64,000 bases of DNA from Promerops cafer (taxonomy: Eukaryota; Chordata; Aves; Passeriformes; Nectariniidae), in NCBI GenBank assembly GCA_013398275.1, contig VZSE01013368.1, forward strand, positions 572,236 to 636,235, read 5' to 3'. The position numbers were made by a program, and so were the translations under genes. Below are positions 11,105 through 25,400 of the stretch, one piece after another (within the stretch, counting starts at the first letter, position 1; each line of letters opens with the position of its first letter). Under the pieces are notes generated by a model. It had not been told where the DNA came from. It saw only the letters and a program-made list of their open reading frames with translations, and did no database searches.

Positions 11105-13276
11105 GTTCTAATTAATATTTTCTTAACATTTGTTACAATGATTCTACTACAAAAGTTCTTGTTAAATTATTTGTTTAATTTTCAAAGGAAAGAATGTTCG
11201 TTTGTTCTAAAACATTTGTAAAAAATTGAATGTTTACATTTATATGAAACATCAATGAAAGGGTTTGGGGTTTTTTTACTAGAATAAGGATTGCTAAACT
11301 CAGCTGATTCTGAAATGATATAACTTGGCATAGTGTCACTAAAAATCTAAGAGTTGTCCTAATTTCCAGCACTTGAAATTGACCCAAAATAATGTTGGAT
11401 AGAAATCCTATGAAAAGGAGCTGTAATTCCATCATGTTTTAGCCCTTCCATATAAAAGATAAGGGATTAGTTATTATTTTTAATTTAATTTTCATCTTTG
11501 AGATGACACAAAGAATGAGATACAAGAAAAAAAAAAAAAGCTATTTTTTGTGTGCTTTAGATTGTTGGTTACCACAGTGTAAAGTACTTTGTTGAAAGTC
11601 ACCATTGAAGTACAACCAGACTAATAACAAGCACTTTCTTGGCAGGATCTAGAAATGGAGGACTGGAATTTCAGAGAGTTTTCAAGGGCTACCCATCAGC
11701 CTAATGCAAGCCTCCAGCTCCAGGGAGCTTCCTGGAAGCAGGCCTTGATAACTAGTTAAGGAACAGCTTTTTATCAGCTGATTCCACTGAATTGCCTGTA
11801 GCAAACTCCCTAGAAATGTTTGCTAGAGCCAAAGTACTGCCAGCACATTTGGAGTTTAAAGGTAATAATATTTTGCCACTCTCAACACAAACAGTTACAG
11901 AATTTCTTCATTCGCCCTTCATCTCCATGATCCTTTCAAAGAAGGTAACTAGGAAACATATTCCTAATCAAATCAAACTGAAGACCAAATTATTGCAGGT
12001 GTAATGGACATGGGGAGGAGTCAGAAGGACACAAAGGAGTTTATGTGAAGCTAAATAAAAATTAAGGATTCCATCCTATCTTGAAATTTCAGCATGATAA
12101 AATTAACCAGAAACATGAAATAATGCACAGATTCAGGATATTCAGGGCCTTTTGCTTTGTCTACACAAACATCTTAATCCCTGTGAGAAAATACTTACAG
12201 GCTGACTGATTGATCCCAGTAAGTCATCAATTCTTTTATTGGCACTATAACCATTTTAACTATTTGAAGGCCTCGCTCCAGCTGTTTTCCTCCTCCTATT
12301 TTTAGAGTTTTTACTAGTGTGGTAGCTGGAGTGATCATGGGAAATCCTTTTTGTACACCCTGTTCTCTATCTCTGAAGGGCTTAAATGGAACAATTTAAG
12401 TATTCTACTCAATAATAAATATTGTTTGTACAGAGATGTCACATTTGCTATTTGCTTTTTCTGATTGGCTGCAGGCTGGCACACTTGGATGTATTTGTAA
12501 GTGCACGGAATTCTTTCTTCATTTTGCTTTCAAACTAAAATAGTGAAAAATTTTCCTATTTTCAGCTTTTATATACTGTTGTAAGAAAAAATTAAACTGT
12601 GGATACTGAGCAAGTATTTTATAATTTGTAAATACATCTTATTTTGAAAAAAGTAAATTATGCTGTAGGGACCCAGGAGTTATTTTTTAGAGTAACTATA
12701 CTCATTCTTGCTTCACTGACTAATTTCTATTTTGAGTACATTAATATCTGCTAGAGTTTCCTGAGTATTTTAAAACTGGTTTATGTACAAAATGAAAATA
12801 TTTAAAAGCTACTGTAAAACAAGTGACACTAAAGGAGCTAAATTTTGTATCTGATCTTTGTTTAAAAGAAATCTAAATATTAATTTTACAGCAGATGCAG
12901 AGAGTTAATAAATAGTGACTATTTAGGAAGCTGAATCAGCATCCTAAAATTGTTTTAGTAGCTCTTGGTATTTAACAACATATTTCAACATGAGCACAAA
13001 GACTGCTTATCTTTTTTTTCCAAAGAGATTTTCATGTTGATATGACAGAGAAGAGTTGGTTCTTGTCAGCTTTTTGAACAGTAGGAAGGGAATGTGTATT
13101 TTTCCTGTTACATACTTTGTAGAGACACAGGTGTAATCAATAATGTTAATAATGTCAAGTTTTATCTTAGAATAAATGGAATTACTTACAATTAATGTCA
13201 CTTCTTAACAATCCTGGTTATGGTCAAACACTAATCAATCAAGCAAGACAGTAAAAGAGCAGAGAAATAGAAAAAG
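11105..13276. other. Intergenic, no gene seen
   Basis: AT-rich sequence with only short open frames (86 residues or fewer). An A-run lies at 11527-11539. No interspersed repeat, RNA gene or promoter signal was recognised. Confidence 0.6.
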
Positions 13277-13380
13277 GTTATATATATATGTATATATTTC
13301 TGTATGCATATATACATATGTATTTCTGTAGAAAATATAAATAATAAATAAATAATACTATAATAATATATATATATATT
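13277..13380. repeat. AT-rich simple repeat, (TA)n with interruptions
   Basis: About 100 bases of alternating TA/TG/CA steps followed by AATAAATAA-type and (TA)n runs, ending in a pure TATATATATATAT stretch. It is a typical decayed microsatellite and is likely polymorphic in length. Confidence 0.9.
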
Positions 13381-14590
13381 TCTTTCCTTAGCACACATCG
13401 AAAGGAAATTAAGGGATATGGGCTTCTTCCAGTATTTTGACTGTACTGCAATAGGAAGAGCAGGAGCTAAAGTTTCTCTGAGATGGGGATTCCTGTGTGA
13501 GAAGCAGGGCACTGTGGGGAGAAGCTGTGCAATTGCATTGAGCTACTGCACTCTGATGAGCATTATTCGACACCAGCTTACCTGCCTGTGGATCTTGGTA
13601 GAAGGGATGCTCTGGTTTTAGCCCACACAAAGTGACCAAAAGTAGTTGACATTCAGTTTTAGCATGTTCTGCTTGATCAGAAGTGCAAGAAACAGGATAA
13701 CTGTGAACAAAATTACAGAATTATTTCATAGTAAATTAGAACCTTCAATTACATATAAATCTGTATTATTCTTGATCTGGGCTCTACCCCCCATTACTTT
13801 TTTCATAATTTCTAAGTCAAATGAGAAGCAGGCAGTTTTAAGACATGGAAACTATGCAATGGCACACTAGATCAGCCTTGAGATCATCCACTCCTGTATT
13901 CAAAGGGTAGTCCTCCCCAGCAGCTAAAACAGGAACATAAACCCTGTGAATGTGAAGAAAATGTCTTGATAAAGGGCACTGTCCAGTGTTTTGATATTTT
14001 GATGCTACTTGTCAGGTAACAAACTCAAGGCCTTTCTCTTATATGCAAATAAAATTCAGAGGTGACTTTGTCATTGCTTAGTTCATTACATTCTTGGTTC
14101 TCTTCCAGTTCATGACAAGAGCAGCATTCCTCATCTGCCTTCGCTAATGAATTCATTCTTGCAGGATTTTCCTCTAATTGGTAATCAATCAAAGCCTTCC
14201 AACTCTCTGCATAAATGATGTCTGTCACCTGGCTTTATGGAGAAATCTGTGAAGGAAAAAGTCCTTATCCACAGTCAGAAGGGGTAGGGGTACTTCAGAA
14301 GTAAACAGTTGTGTTGTGCATCACTACTTCAATAAAATCATCCCTCAGCTGGTGCTGGAGTGGTGCTTGTGTACAAGGGATAAAGCTCTGCAGCTCACTT
14401 CCAGTTTGATGCAACCCACAGCGACTCAGGAAGGTGTACTGGAAGCAGAACTTGGTGACAAGGCCCAAATGAGACTCAGCCATGCTTTGAGATGCAAGTC
14501 ATAAACCAGGAAGTTTTACCAAGAGAAATGAAGGAATCCAAAGAAACCAAAGCATCTCCACAACTGTAAAGTAGGAAACAGAATTCCATA
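13381..14590. other. Intergenic, no gene seen
   Basis: Overlapping open frames on both strands near 13410-13640 reflect a locally less AT-rich patch. None resembles a known protein, and none has a convincing start or splice context. The paired frames at 14295-14504 are mirror shadows of one another. Confidence 0.55.
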
Positions 14591-14623
14591 ATCAATCAAT
14601 CAAACAAACAAACAAACAAACAA
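14591..14623 (+). repeat. (ATCA)n/(CAAA)n microsatellite
   Basis: Three ATCA-type units pass into about five CAAA units, 33 bases in all. Confidence 0.9.
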
Positions 14624-16921
14624 TTCTTACTCCTGCCTAAAACCAAATTATATGTGATCTTCCAATCACGGTTAGGGAAAAAGCCCCTAAACCATGCAGT
14701 TTAAAGTAGTTCTATAAAAGTAAGACAGTAGAAGGCATTGAGGAATCTCATAAACCATGTAACATGCATTTAAATCACTTCACACACACTTGGCTTGTTC
14801 TCAAAGGAGTCATTAGTTCATGAAAACATTATCTGACCTCAGTTATGACTAGACTATTTTAACCTCCATAAATAAGAGTAATCTCTAATAGTTTTAAGGT
14901 ACTAAACTCTTTACATGCCTTAAGGAGCCAATAAACCTCCTCTAGGCCATATATAGTTACATATTTAAGTACTACAGCAATGGTTTTTCTGCCCACCTCA
15001 TACCTACATTGTTTATAACATTTTCACAGAGCAGATAAAAATATTTTTAAATTTAAACCGAAATAAAACGAATAAAGGAATACTTATTTCTGCTATTCCT
15101 GTACATTAAAAAAAAGCTAGGAAGTATCAACTGTTAGAAGTTGACTTTTCTAAGGGCTATAAACTCTGCCCTGATGTAAACTACGTGGAGTCATGGTGTT
15201 CCCAACTGACACGTGGGGAATGGATGTGAGATTTAAAAGTGGGATCTAAGCAATAAAGTCACAGGTTTTATCTGCATGTGAAACCAACAATAGTAAAAGA
15301 AGAATACTAAAGTTTAAACTATTTCCTTTCATCCTCTTCATGTCTACTTAATGATCTGACTCAACTATTATTTAAGTCAATGCATAGCATTTGCAATCAC
15401 ATGAGGATTAATGAAATTAATTAATTAATAAATTGTTTGTTCCATAGATGATGTTGGAAAGATTGGATAGTGATGATGAGACCGACTAGAAATGATCAGA
15501 AATAAGCTACTACTTCATCCAAAAGTCAAAATTCACTGAACTGAAATTTTAAAAAATAAGGTGGGAACATCTTTGTGTGGACAAAAAGTTAAAGTTTTTT
15601 CCCATCAATGTAATTAATATGCATTCTAAAGTTTTAGTAATTTATAAATTCCTTGTGGGTTAAAACTTGTTATGCTTCACACCCCCCACACCTTTCATTT
15701 TAAATGAGTAAAAATTATTCTTATCTGGTACAGTCTTCACATAAAATCCAACATTAATTGTTTGGTATAAGATGTCTGCTTGCAACTCAAAGGTATTCAA
15801 AAGTAAAAATAAGTCAGACTTCATGGCTTTAATAGTAACTACAGTTTTTGTCAGGTGGATTTTTAAACCAATATGACAAAGCTGTGAGCACCTTTACTAC
15901 TTCGAGGGCTTTATTCTGATGTCACTTCCAACACAATAAAAGTGGAGTAATTCTAGTAAAGCAGACTGAGGAAGGCCAAAGTGAAAGGAAATAACTAGTG
16001 ACATTTATAATAAGCTGTTTTAAATACCAGCTTTTAAGTCTATTTGATAATTCAGTTGTACTGCATTACTTAAACTCATATAGAACAACTATTACAAAAA
16101 ATAAATTACATAAATCAATTTAGACTGAGATCCCTTAAAAAAGACCAGCTAAAAAAAAGTAGGGTGACCTACAACTTCAAGTAATTACATGAATTAATGC
16201 AAATGTATCCTTAAATGCTGTATTAAGAATGACTATTATAGTACTTTTTGTAAAGAGTGAAAACAAAAAAACCCAAGCCATGGTTTATGCCCCCTATGAA
16301 GCCAGCATGAGGAGATAATAACAGTGAACAAAGGACAAAACCCTCATAGGTGCAGGAACTTAAAAGCCAGAACCACCACAGAAACACAGAGTCTTTGTAA
16401 GAAGCTCTGTATAGAGTGGACCTATTTCTACTGCTTCATACAAAAAATTTATAGCAGAAATTCACTTTTTATGTTTGAGATCTGTTCATTAACAGCTCAT
16501 TATAGAGCAGTCACAGGAGTATTACTGTGTGCTTGAAATAAATTAAAACCACTAGGTAAATGTGCTCTACTCAGGACCAATAAAGAACAAACAAAGCTAA
16601 GTGATCTTACAATTCCAGCTGCACTAGAAGTCAAGATCCACACGACTCCGACAGCCTGCCTTTATTTTAGGATTGGAAAGTAATTTATTCACTCACAAGG
16701 TGTCATTCCTTTGTGGGATGATTGTGGAGTCCCAAATTTTATGAGTGAAAACCTTAATGTTCTGAAATCACCAGGAAAATATCCGGGTCGGCTTGATGTG
16801 CAAGCTAAGACTTTTTCTTCCTTCAAGTTCCATTTGAAGGTGCAGCAATCTCAAAACATCTCCTATGATACCCTTGCAAGGAAAAAAATAATTTCTGGAG
16901 TTGCTAATGGGAAAAGAGTAC
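14624..16921. other. Intergenic, no gene seen
   Basis: Very AT-rich unique-looking sequence with short (TTAA/ATTA)n runs near 15415. Only the 62-74 residue frames expected by chance are present. Confidence 0.6.
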
Positions 16922-16978
16922 TTGGAAACTTCTGATTTTAGTACTAAAATCANCAGTTGGAAACTTCTGATTTTAGTA
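16922..16978. repeat. 22-bp direct repeat around a single N at 16953 (probable assembly artefact)
   Basis: A 22-bp sequence beginning TTGGAAACTTCTGATTTTAG occurs at 16922-16943 and again at 16957-16978, with an N between. This is the same pattern as at 1884 and is best explained by unmerged overlap at a scaffold join. Confidence 0.8.
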
Positions 16979-19900
16979 AAACAGAAGGCAAAACTATATT
17001 TTGTTATTCTGTATTTCTGCAAAGGAGAGTTTGCTCATTAAGATTATTCAAATAAAAGCCCTTTGTGATGGTCTCCAAAAAGGAATACTGACAATACAGA
17101 CAAATAAAAACATCTGAGCCTTATTGGCCACACTAACATTTCCTCAAAGGCTGAGAGGATGGAAAAGGTGTTGGCAGGATTACAGAGAATACAAGGAGCA
17201 AAGAGCCATGTGTTTATGGTGTTGAAGGACAGGGAGCCTTCTGGTTCCCTCACATCACTGGAGCAGCAGCAGTGCAATGACTCTTGGACTTGAGTGCAGC
17301 GCAGGCACGTGCTGCTGAGTGCTCTTTCACTGACATGTCATTGTCCATGGAAGCCAAAATGTCACATGAAAATTAGCATCAACAAAGATAAGCAGAAAGC
17401 ACTCAAGTCAGCACAACTCTGCTTGACATTGCTTTCAAAGGAAAACATTTCATTCCGGAGACAGTAAAAAATTTCCTCGGAAATTATCAGGGCACAGATT
17501 TCCTCTGTCAGCTCTCATTTTATTCTGCGTTTTTTTCTAGGCAGTTTAATGAAAACTGGATAAGTTGGGTCAGTCTGTGATGGCCAAGAGTGACACCACA
17601 GATGTGTCACTCCCTCTTAAGCCATTTTTAATACAAATGCAGGTCCTTCTGTCTAGGAGGAATTCTGAATAAAGTTTTTATTTCTGTGAAGTGCAGCTTG
17701 TCCCATGCGAAACCTGTTTGGATCTGCACGACAGGACTGCACAAAGGCTTCTGGATGGATTCTCCAGTAGGACAAAGAAAAAAAGAGGGCTGAGGATCAA
17801 ACACAGGAGAAGTGGTTTTTGAACTAGAAAGCTTAAATGTAGAACTGGATAGGGAAATGAGCCTGCCTTCCCTCCCTGTGAGATTTTGATCAGATTAAAT
17901 CAGAGCATTCACGTAAGCTGTGATTTTATTAAAATCAAAACATTAATTATCAAAATTGTTTCTTTTGTTCATTTTAATGCTTCTGGCTAAAATTTTTTAG
18001 GTTTGAGTCCAAACTGTACCTCCATCCCCATCACACCTTCCCTAAAGATGCTGGATGATTTTTCACTAAAAATAAATCCCGAAAACATTCTCTAGTGAAC
18101 AAGAATTTTGTTTGTTGAAGAGACCAATTTTCCATTGAAAAACAGTATCACCAGAAATTAATCAGAATTCAGTTACCTATAATTTATCCCAGAGGTAAGA
18201 GAGTTGGGAAAGTAAAAAAGTGACATTCAAGGAAGTTACCTCTTTCCTAATGATGGTACAAAGATCACTTCATAGCAGAATTAGTGATAAAATGCAGGGC
18301 AGACATCCAGAATACAATTCCTGGGATGGTATGTCTTTCATCATGAAGAAATTCAGAGGGTTTTAACTCCTTTAATTTGAGACAGCAGTTCCTGCTGCAA
18401 ATATAAAGATGAAACAAAGAAAATTGACAGGACTCTCAACACCCAGTGCCAGCCCCACAGAGCAGAGCCAGTGCAAAAATGCAGCAGCCTCCAGAGGAAG
18501 AGCCCACACGGCCCGAGGAGCACGGCAGCCACCCCAGACTTTGCCAAGATACAAACACAAAATACAGCCAAGGGTGTCAAGAGACTTCCAGAAGGTCACA
18601 AACTGAATGGACAAAGCACCACGAATGTGCCAGCAACGTAATCTGCTCAATCTGTGGGTAAGAGGAGGAGGTGTGGACAGCCATGCACAGCAGTGAGGAA
18701 TTATGACCTAACCCCAGAGAATGGTTATAGCCTGATTGAGACAGCCAAAGGTCTTCTGTTCCAGACACTCCCTGAGAGGGACCAAATGCCTCATTATTGG
18801 TGATGAGCTGCTGCTGGCTGGGGCAAGCTGGGACTGTGATTCTCTCATAACTGTGAAATCAAGCAGCCTCAGCTATTTCAGTCATCAAACTGTCTGGCTG
18901 AGTCTGCCAAAAAGGCTTTTTTTTCTTTGAAAGTGTCCAGGAGTGTTGCAGTTCTGTGAAACCAACTAGTTCACAGATTCCTTGGCTGCTGAAGTTCACG
19001 GCAGTTTTGGTTTTGTTTGTTTGTTTTCCACTTCATTCCAATAAAAATGATGAACAGAGCAGCAAACTCCACTGTAACTCACCGAGGTGTATGGGACAGG
19101 TATTGCTGTGGCTGTTATGACAAGGCTGGAGCATCACCCACTATCATCCACTCAAGGCCACGGCAGTCAGTCTCAGCATTCCTTCCTCATTTCTGTCAAG
19201 TGTGGTTCCCACAATCTCATTCTCATTATCTAAAACAGCACTCAAGAATTTTCTTCCAAAATATGGAGACTTTCATAATGCCAAAACCCCAAACTTGCTT
19301 TTTACAACTACTTCATCTCTTTTTTCACATTACAGTCTTTGTACACGTGGCTGAGTAATACAAATCACTGCTTTCTGACATTTTTGTCAACTGCTGAATA
19401 CATTATTCATGAATGTTTATTTGTTACTGCTGAACCAGCTCTAGAAATAGTGAAATAATACCCACTAAGTAGTTCTAGTGTGCCTTTTATTTTTATAAAC
19501 CAAATAATTTGGGAGTGTATTATTTTTTGATCCAATGTACTATGTTCATTTTAAAGACAGTGTACCTTGGTTAGATTTTCATAAATTCCTTCCCACAAGG
19601 AAGCTGGATTAGCACATCTCCTGATAGCTATTTAAAGGATAGAAAGAAAGTATATACATAAGAAGTTATGTAGCTAAGGGCAGACAAATGATCACTCTAA
19701 ATCCCACGGTCCTTTTTGGGTACACAATTCGGTCAAACCATTGTTATTCCAAATGCTATAGACATATGTTTTTGCAAAAACATGAAAGCACATGTACAGG
19801 GACAGGCCAAGTTAAGAGCAATTTGAGATCTTAAACAGACCTTTCATTACCTTACCACTAATTTAATGCCAATTCACATCCAAGGCTATTAACGTGGTTT

Positions 19901-22097
19901 TAATAGTACATATTTGTCACATAAACAGTGGTTTATGCCCACCTTAGAGTGAAAGGCTTAGGAAAAGACAGGTTATCTCTTTAGTTTTATTTAAATACAA
20001 CACTATTTTCCATGAGAAAAGTGACATGAGCCCTTAATTTTTTATGACACATACAATATGGAAATAAAATTAATCTCTATTACAATTTAACCACTAAACC
20101 ATGAATTATCTGCTACTACAAACTGTAGAAAATGTCACCTTTGGTACTGCCAGTGAGCTTTTCTTCATTAGCACCACACCCCCTCAGTCTTCATATTCTT
20201 ACAGTCCTTTAACTCCATCTCATAGCAAGTTCTAAATAGGAGAGAGGCAACTTAAAAGAGTGAAGATATTTCAAGTTTTCATGAAATAGGACAAAGTCAC
20301 TTAAAAATCCCAAAATTCCAAACAAGTGCCCATCCAATGCCTATTTCTTTACAGAAAGAAAAGCTTCTGTGAAAGTCCCTTCACGATTGCATCCAAATAC
20401 AGATATTTATAGTAAATCAATATTAATTCACTGTTGCAAAAGCTTGTACAAGACTCCTATCAAGTTGATGCTGTCACTTTGTCTTAAAATATTTTACAAA
20501 TGACTCAAAGCTACTTTTCCATAATAGTTTCTTCAAGATTTCATTTCTACCTTTCACATTAAATGTTTTGATTAAAAGGCTTATGATGTCCCTGTAATTT
20601 ATTGAACTTTTATTTAACTTGTAGACACACATATGTTCATCTAGTGTTTCAGTGAATGCAATTAAATGCCCACAATGCTGGTTTATGGAAGGAAATGCCA
20701 GGCTTTGCTGGAACCCAGACAGTATTTCAGGTCAATATCTTATTGAGTTGGTGCACTTAAGTAATAGAATAATGCTAGAGTTGTATGTAACTGATGAGTG
20801 AATGCACAGATTAATTAATCTCAAGACAAAGTAATTATGCAGAAAATGTAGAATTTAAATGTCTCCAATCAGAACAATATAACAGGCAAATATGTTGAGA
20901 GGCCTCTAAAACATCTTGTCATGCAACAGATGGATTAACAATTGCAATTAAACTCTCCAATACTATTTCTCTAAATAGTATCTATGTAGAATGTGTAGAC
21001 TAATCTGTGGTGAACGGGTAGAGGAGATCTCTCAAACAGAGAAAAAATTTGAATGCCTAAAATCTTTTACTGATAAAACCCCTAGCTGATTGTTTACAAG
21101 ATTGTCAGAAACATATTTGTAAATTTTATATATACGAGTTTTATATATGGCTATCTTGGTTTATTGCTGTGGTTGTATGTTATGTAATGCAGGATATAAA
21201 AATGTATTCAAGTACATCTTGAAGCACTGATGAGTGAAAAGTTCAGCACTAAGTGAGCATCTGATTTTCAGCCTAGTTCAGATCCCAGTCTGCTATCAAA
21301 TCAGATTGAGATAAACTGGGACTAAATTACACCCATTAACTTTGCTTGGTCTCTTTATGACCAGTATTTTCTCTCTGGAAATATTTAGAGAAATTTTAAA
21401 ATGGAGTTGTCATTTTTCCACTGCTAAGAGCAAAGTGGTTCACTTCAGGAAGTGCCTTGGGTAACTGTCTGGCTGCAAATGTCACTTTGAGGAAGGTCTG
21501 AGGAAACATTTCTTTAAAGCGTCTTTTACATCTTGTTTCTATCTACTTGGCATCCATTTTGCACATTTGTTAACCCAACTGCTTGATCCTTTAGCTGTAT
21601 TTGTCATTGTAGAGAAAGCAGTTTTGTATGTCAGCTATCTGCTGCCAACATAGCACCTACCTGCTCTCAGCTCCTTGGGCTGGGTTTATTATCCTAGTTA
21701 TAATATTAGTACTGTGACAGCTTAAACCTGCAGCTCATTACTAAGCACAAAAACTTCTAGCAAGTAAACCTGTCTAATTTAATAACAAAAAGGAAGTTTC
21801 TTTTTGTTCTAAACCTGTTAAATTGCTATGTAGCCTTTGTGATGATGGGATACTTTCTAAATGTAGATATATGTACAGTCAAGTCACTCTAAATTGTGAA
21901 GCTTATTGGACACATGTTTTTCCTGCTTCTGTTTAGGTACACCTAAAATGTCCCTCCAGTGCTAACAGACTGGCAAAAAATTAATTTCCTGCAGCCATTA
22001 TCTTCTACCTTCTATTTCTTCACCTTTAAGCACAACTGACAAGTAGCACATTTCACCCCCAGTTTGGGGGCATAAGGACAGTAAAAATAGAGTATTT
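16979..22097. other. Intergenic, no gene seen
   Basis: Mostly AT-rich. A more GC-rich patch at about 18430-18760 produces four overlapping open frames on both strands (63-92 residues), none with recognisable similarity. A GTTT-type simple repeat lies near 19005-19025. No transposon was recognised. Confidence 0.55.
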
Positions 22098-22487
22098 TCA
22101 TAGTAATTTCTCAAGTTTTCCTTGAGTATAAGGCCAAGAAGAGGCAGAAAATGGGGGGAGGGTGAGGGCATCATCACATACATAAAATGGAAACAAAGAA
22201 ACAAATCCAACAAAAATCAAAACCACCAAACCCAAACCAGTCAAATTCATGAAAGTCTGATCACTGTCATTAGAAAATAACTTATTTTGCCATCTCATAT
22301 AATATTTCTGTAGGGTGACATTCCCTACCACTGCAGGAATCGAGCAGGCAATGAACTCTATGATAATCCCAACCTGACCATGAAGATCCCCTTGGCAGCA
22401 TTTTTCTGCTATTTGGAATGAGACAAAAAAAAAGAGGGTACAAAATACAATATGTCTCTTTGGTGAGCCCGTATTCAAAATTTCCAA
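22098..22487 (-). other. Unassigned 129-codon open frame
   Basis: One of the longer open frames in the AT-rich part of the window. The predicted product would have two hydrophobic stretches (around FCTLFFFVSFQ, and GLGLVVLIFVGFVSLFPF) and scattered Cys. I recognise no family. It has no Kozak-type context, CpG island or downstream poly(A) organisation that I can see, and a second frame on the same strand overlaps its end. Most likely chance, but possibly a remnant of an old element. Confidence 0.1.
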
Positions 22488-25400
22488 GCCAAAGAAATTC
22501 TATTTGGGAAAATAATTCTCAAGCAATTCAGGTTACTAAACTTTACAGAGTTTTGTGAAGGGAACAGTGTTCCTGCTTTAGGCTTGCTGGTCTTACATTT
22601 CCATCTCATTACTTCCCTGCAAATTGTGCAAAATTTGCAGTTGCCTACCAGCAGCTAAAAGCTGGTATCAAAGCCCTGCTTTAATTAACAGAAAACTGTA
22701 CACAGAGCTCAGGGGCTTCACTCCTTTTGCTAAACAGAGAAATTGACAGAGATACTTGTTAATATGAGAGGATGATTATGGAAACTCATATATAAACATA
22801 CCTTTCACAGAAATTTTCACTTTGTAGCCTTATTAGAAGTGTTCAGTCCTACTCTTGCTAGCAAAGATGTGCAAAGCCTGAGGGGTGAGTGGAGAGAACA
22901 TCTCTGCTGGTTCCATTCAGCACTTCTGGCTCTTAACCACCGAATTTTTCAAGGGTTGGAAGAAGCAAATTTATTTCATATGTTGATCAATAAATTTTTA
23001 CACCTAATGTAATACAGTCCACTTTCATGGTGTCCTTAAAATAGGGAATTTTCCACATGCTTCAGCAATGTCAAGTCCCCTTCATTTATTTTCATAGAGC
23101 ATGAGAGCTCCATATGGAAGTGTTGGAAGACACTGGCTGTATAGCTCACTGTCCTTTTTCCAAAAGCACAAGAGAGAATTGTGGGAGTTCTCAAAACTAA
23201 ATTCTGCATGCCATTGAGTTCCTTTTCATTAACTATAATCTCTCATCATTTAATTTACTTCCACCTGATGCAGCTTTCACTATGTAATTCTAAAAACCTG
23301 CATTTGTATTAAACATTTTTAAGATGAGACTATTAATGTGAATATAATGTTCCATGCAAGATTATGTATGAAATGTATGTATTAAATATAACAGTAATTT
23401 GAACATATTGTAATGACAGGTAGCACCAAATGCAGCAGCTACTGGTCATAGGAGTTGTTTATCTTCAGTTATGAATTATTTACTGTAACAAAATAAAACA
23501 TAGTTGTTTGCTTTGCAATTCAGATTCTACTGGCTGCTTGTTTCAAAAGAAAATGAAAGTGTTGTCTGATTTTTGGTCTCCACCTTTTTAATCGTTGTAG
23601 TCTTAGTATGGATTTACATACCCCCCTGCTTCCCCCCAGGCCAATAAACTAATGTTTGTTCTATGCTTCTTGATTAAAATAAGAAAAAAACCACATTGTG
23701 CTGATGAACATCTGTTCAAGACAGTTAAATGCAGATTCATGTTTATTGTTTAATTTGCTGGGTGGGCTCAACATCACTGAATTCTCTCCCCATGGGAATT
23801 CTACACCTATTGATATTCAAATAGGCCTGCATTGTTCACCCCTCACCCAGTCAGCATATCCAAATATTGACAATTTTCTTCTACCACAGCCACACCTGTA
23901 GCTGCAATGAATAAGAATAAGCAATGTCCTTTGGAAAAAAGGCATTGATTATGTCTATAAATAGGATGAAGAAATGCAAATTCGTATCCATTTTGGAAAC
24001 AAGTGGCTTTCTGAACATAAAACTTGGAAGATTTGGGTCCAAAGTGCCTGACAATTTTCCCTAATATCTTTAAAGAATGCTTAAAATTAGAGCCATCATT
24101 TCAAAAAGCCCACATTATTTTGGTCTTGTCCAGTTTTACAACATAATTATTTTTAGTAATAGATTTTTTCAGAAGACTTTTCAAGATAAACTACTTAATT
24201 TTACATCATTCCTGTGAGGTGAATGCAAATGTGGTGGAGGTTTTGCTTGCTTTTTGTTGATGAGTTTTTTTGGGTTTTTTAAGGTTTTTTTTAACTGATG
24301 AGAAAACAAAGATGGCAGGGTCAACAGCTCAATATGGCAGTCAGCACCCTATGCACTGGAAAATTCTGATTCCTAATAATTCAGGTTAAGGTTGTGTGTA
24401 CATCTCAGATGACATCAGACATTCAGAATTACAGACCTCAATGCAATTTTACAAAGTCTGATGAGTCAAGACAGAAAAGAAATGAGAACTCATAACTTCT
24501 CATTGTGGCACATTTTATAGTTACCAGTACACTCACAACAACCATACAAGGAACTCCAAGCATTGTACCATTGCAAAATAAAACATTCTGCAGGAAAGTA
24601 AAGTTCCCCTGCTCTTCTTTTAGCTGGAATTTTTCAACCCTCTTTTGTTTATTCAGCAAAAGCTGAATTCTGATTTTAAGGAGGCAAAGGATAGCACTCA
24701 CCTATCCAATAGGTGGATTTGCTCCAACATTCAAAGAAGTGAAGAACTAACACACAATTTTCTCAGCCACAGCCCAGACTCAGGTATAGCAGTGTGGACC
24801 CAATTTTAACCCAAAGAACATCAGTTCGATAGTGAAGTTTCCAGTAAATGCACAAAAGAGTATTGAGGACATTTCAATTTCTTTTCTGATGCAGTCAAAA
24901 GTCTCACATATGACCTTGAGAAGTTAATGATTTCTCTGGAATTTACATCTGGGAAATCCTTACAGTAATGATTTCTGTCTCTTCTAGATACACTGCAAAC
25001 TCTGCAAATCAGGGTCTGTGCCTTCTTACATGTTTATTTTACTAAAAATTCCCAATTAGCATCAACCCATCATTGCTCTCTGAGTTTCCACAATATATAA
25101 ATACACTAAGAATTATTTGAGTATTCTAAATCATGCAAGTCAAAGTCAGGAGACATTTTATCTTGTTAAAGAGAATGTCAGGAGCCTCTTCATCCCACTT
25201 ATTCTGCAATTGGTGAACATTCATCCACCTCACTGTGGGTAGAAACACCTCTCACTTTCAGAAGATATGATATTTTTATGCACACACTTATATGCAGCTG
25301 TTATTAAGAATGCAGTCACATCATTTTTTATTCTAATAGTGGGAGTACATAATCAGTTCAAGTGCTTCACTAGTAAGGAGAATTCAAGACAAATTATAAG

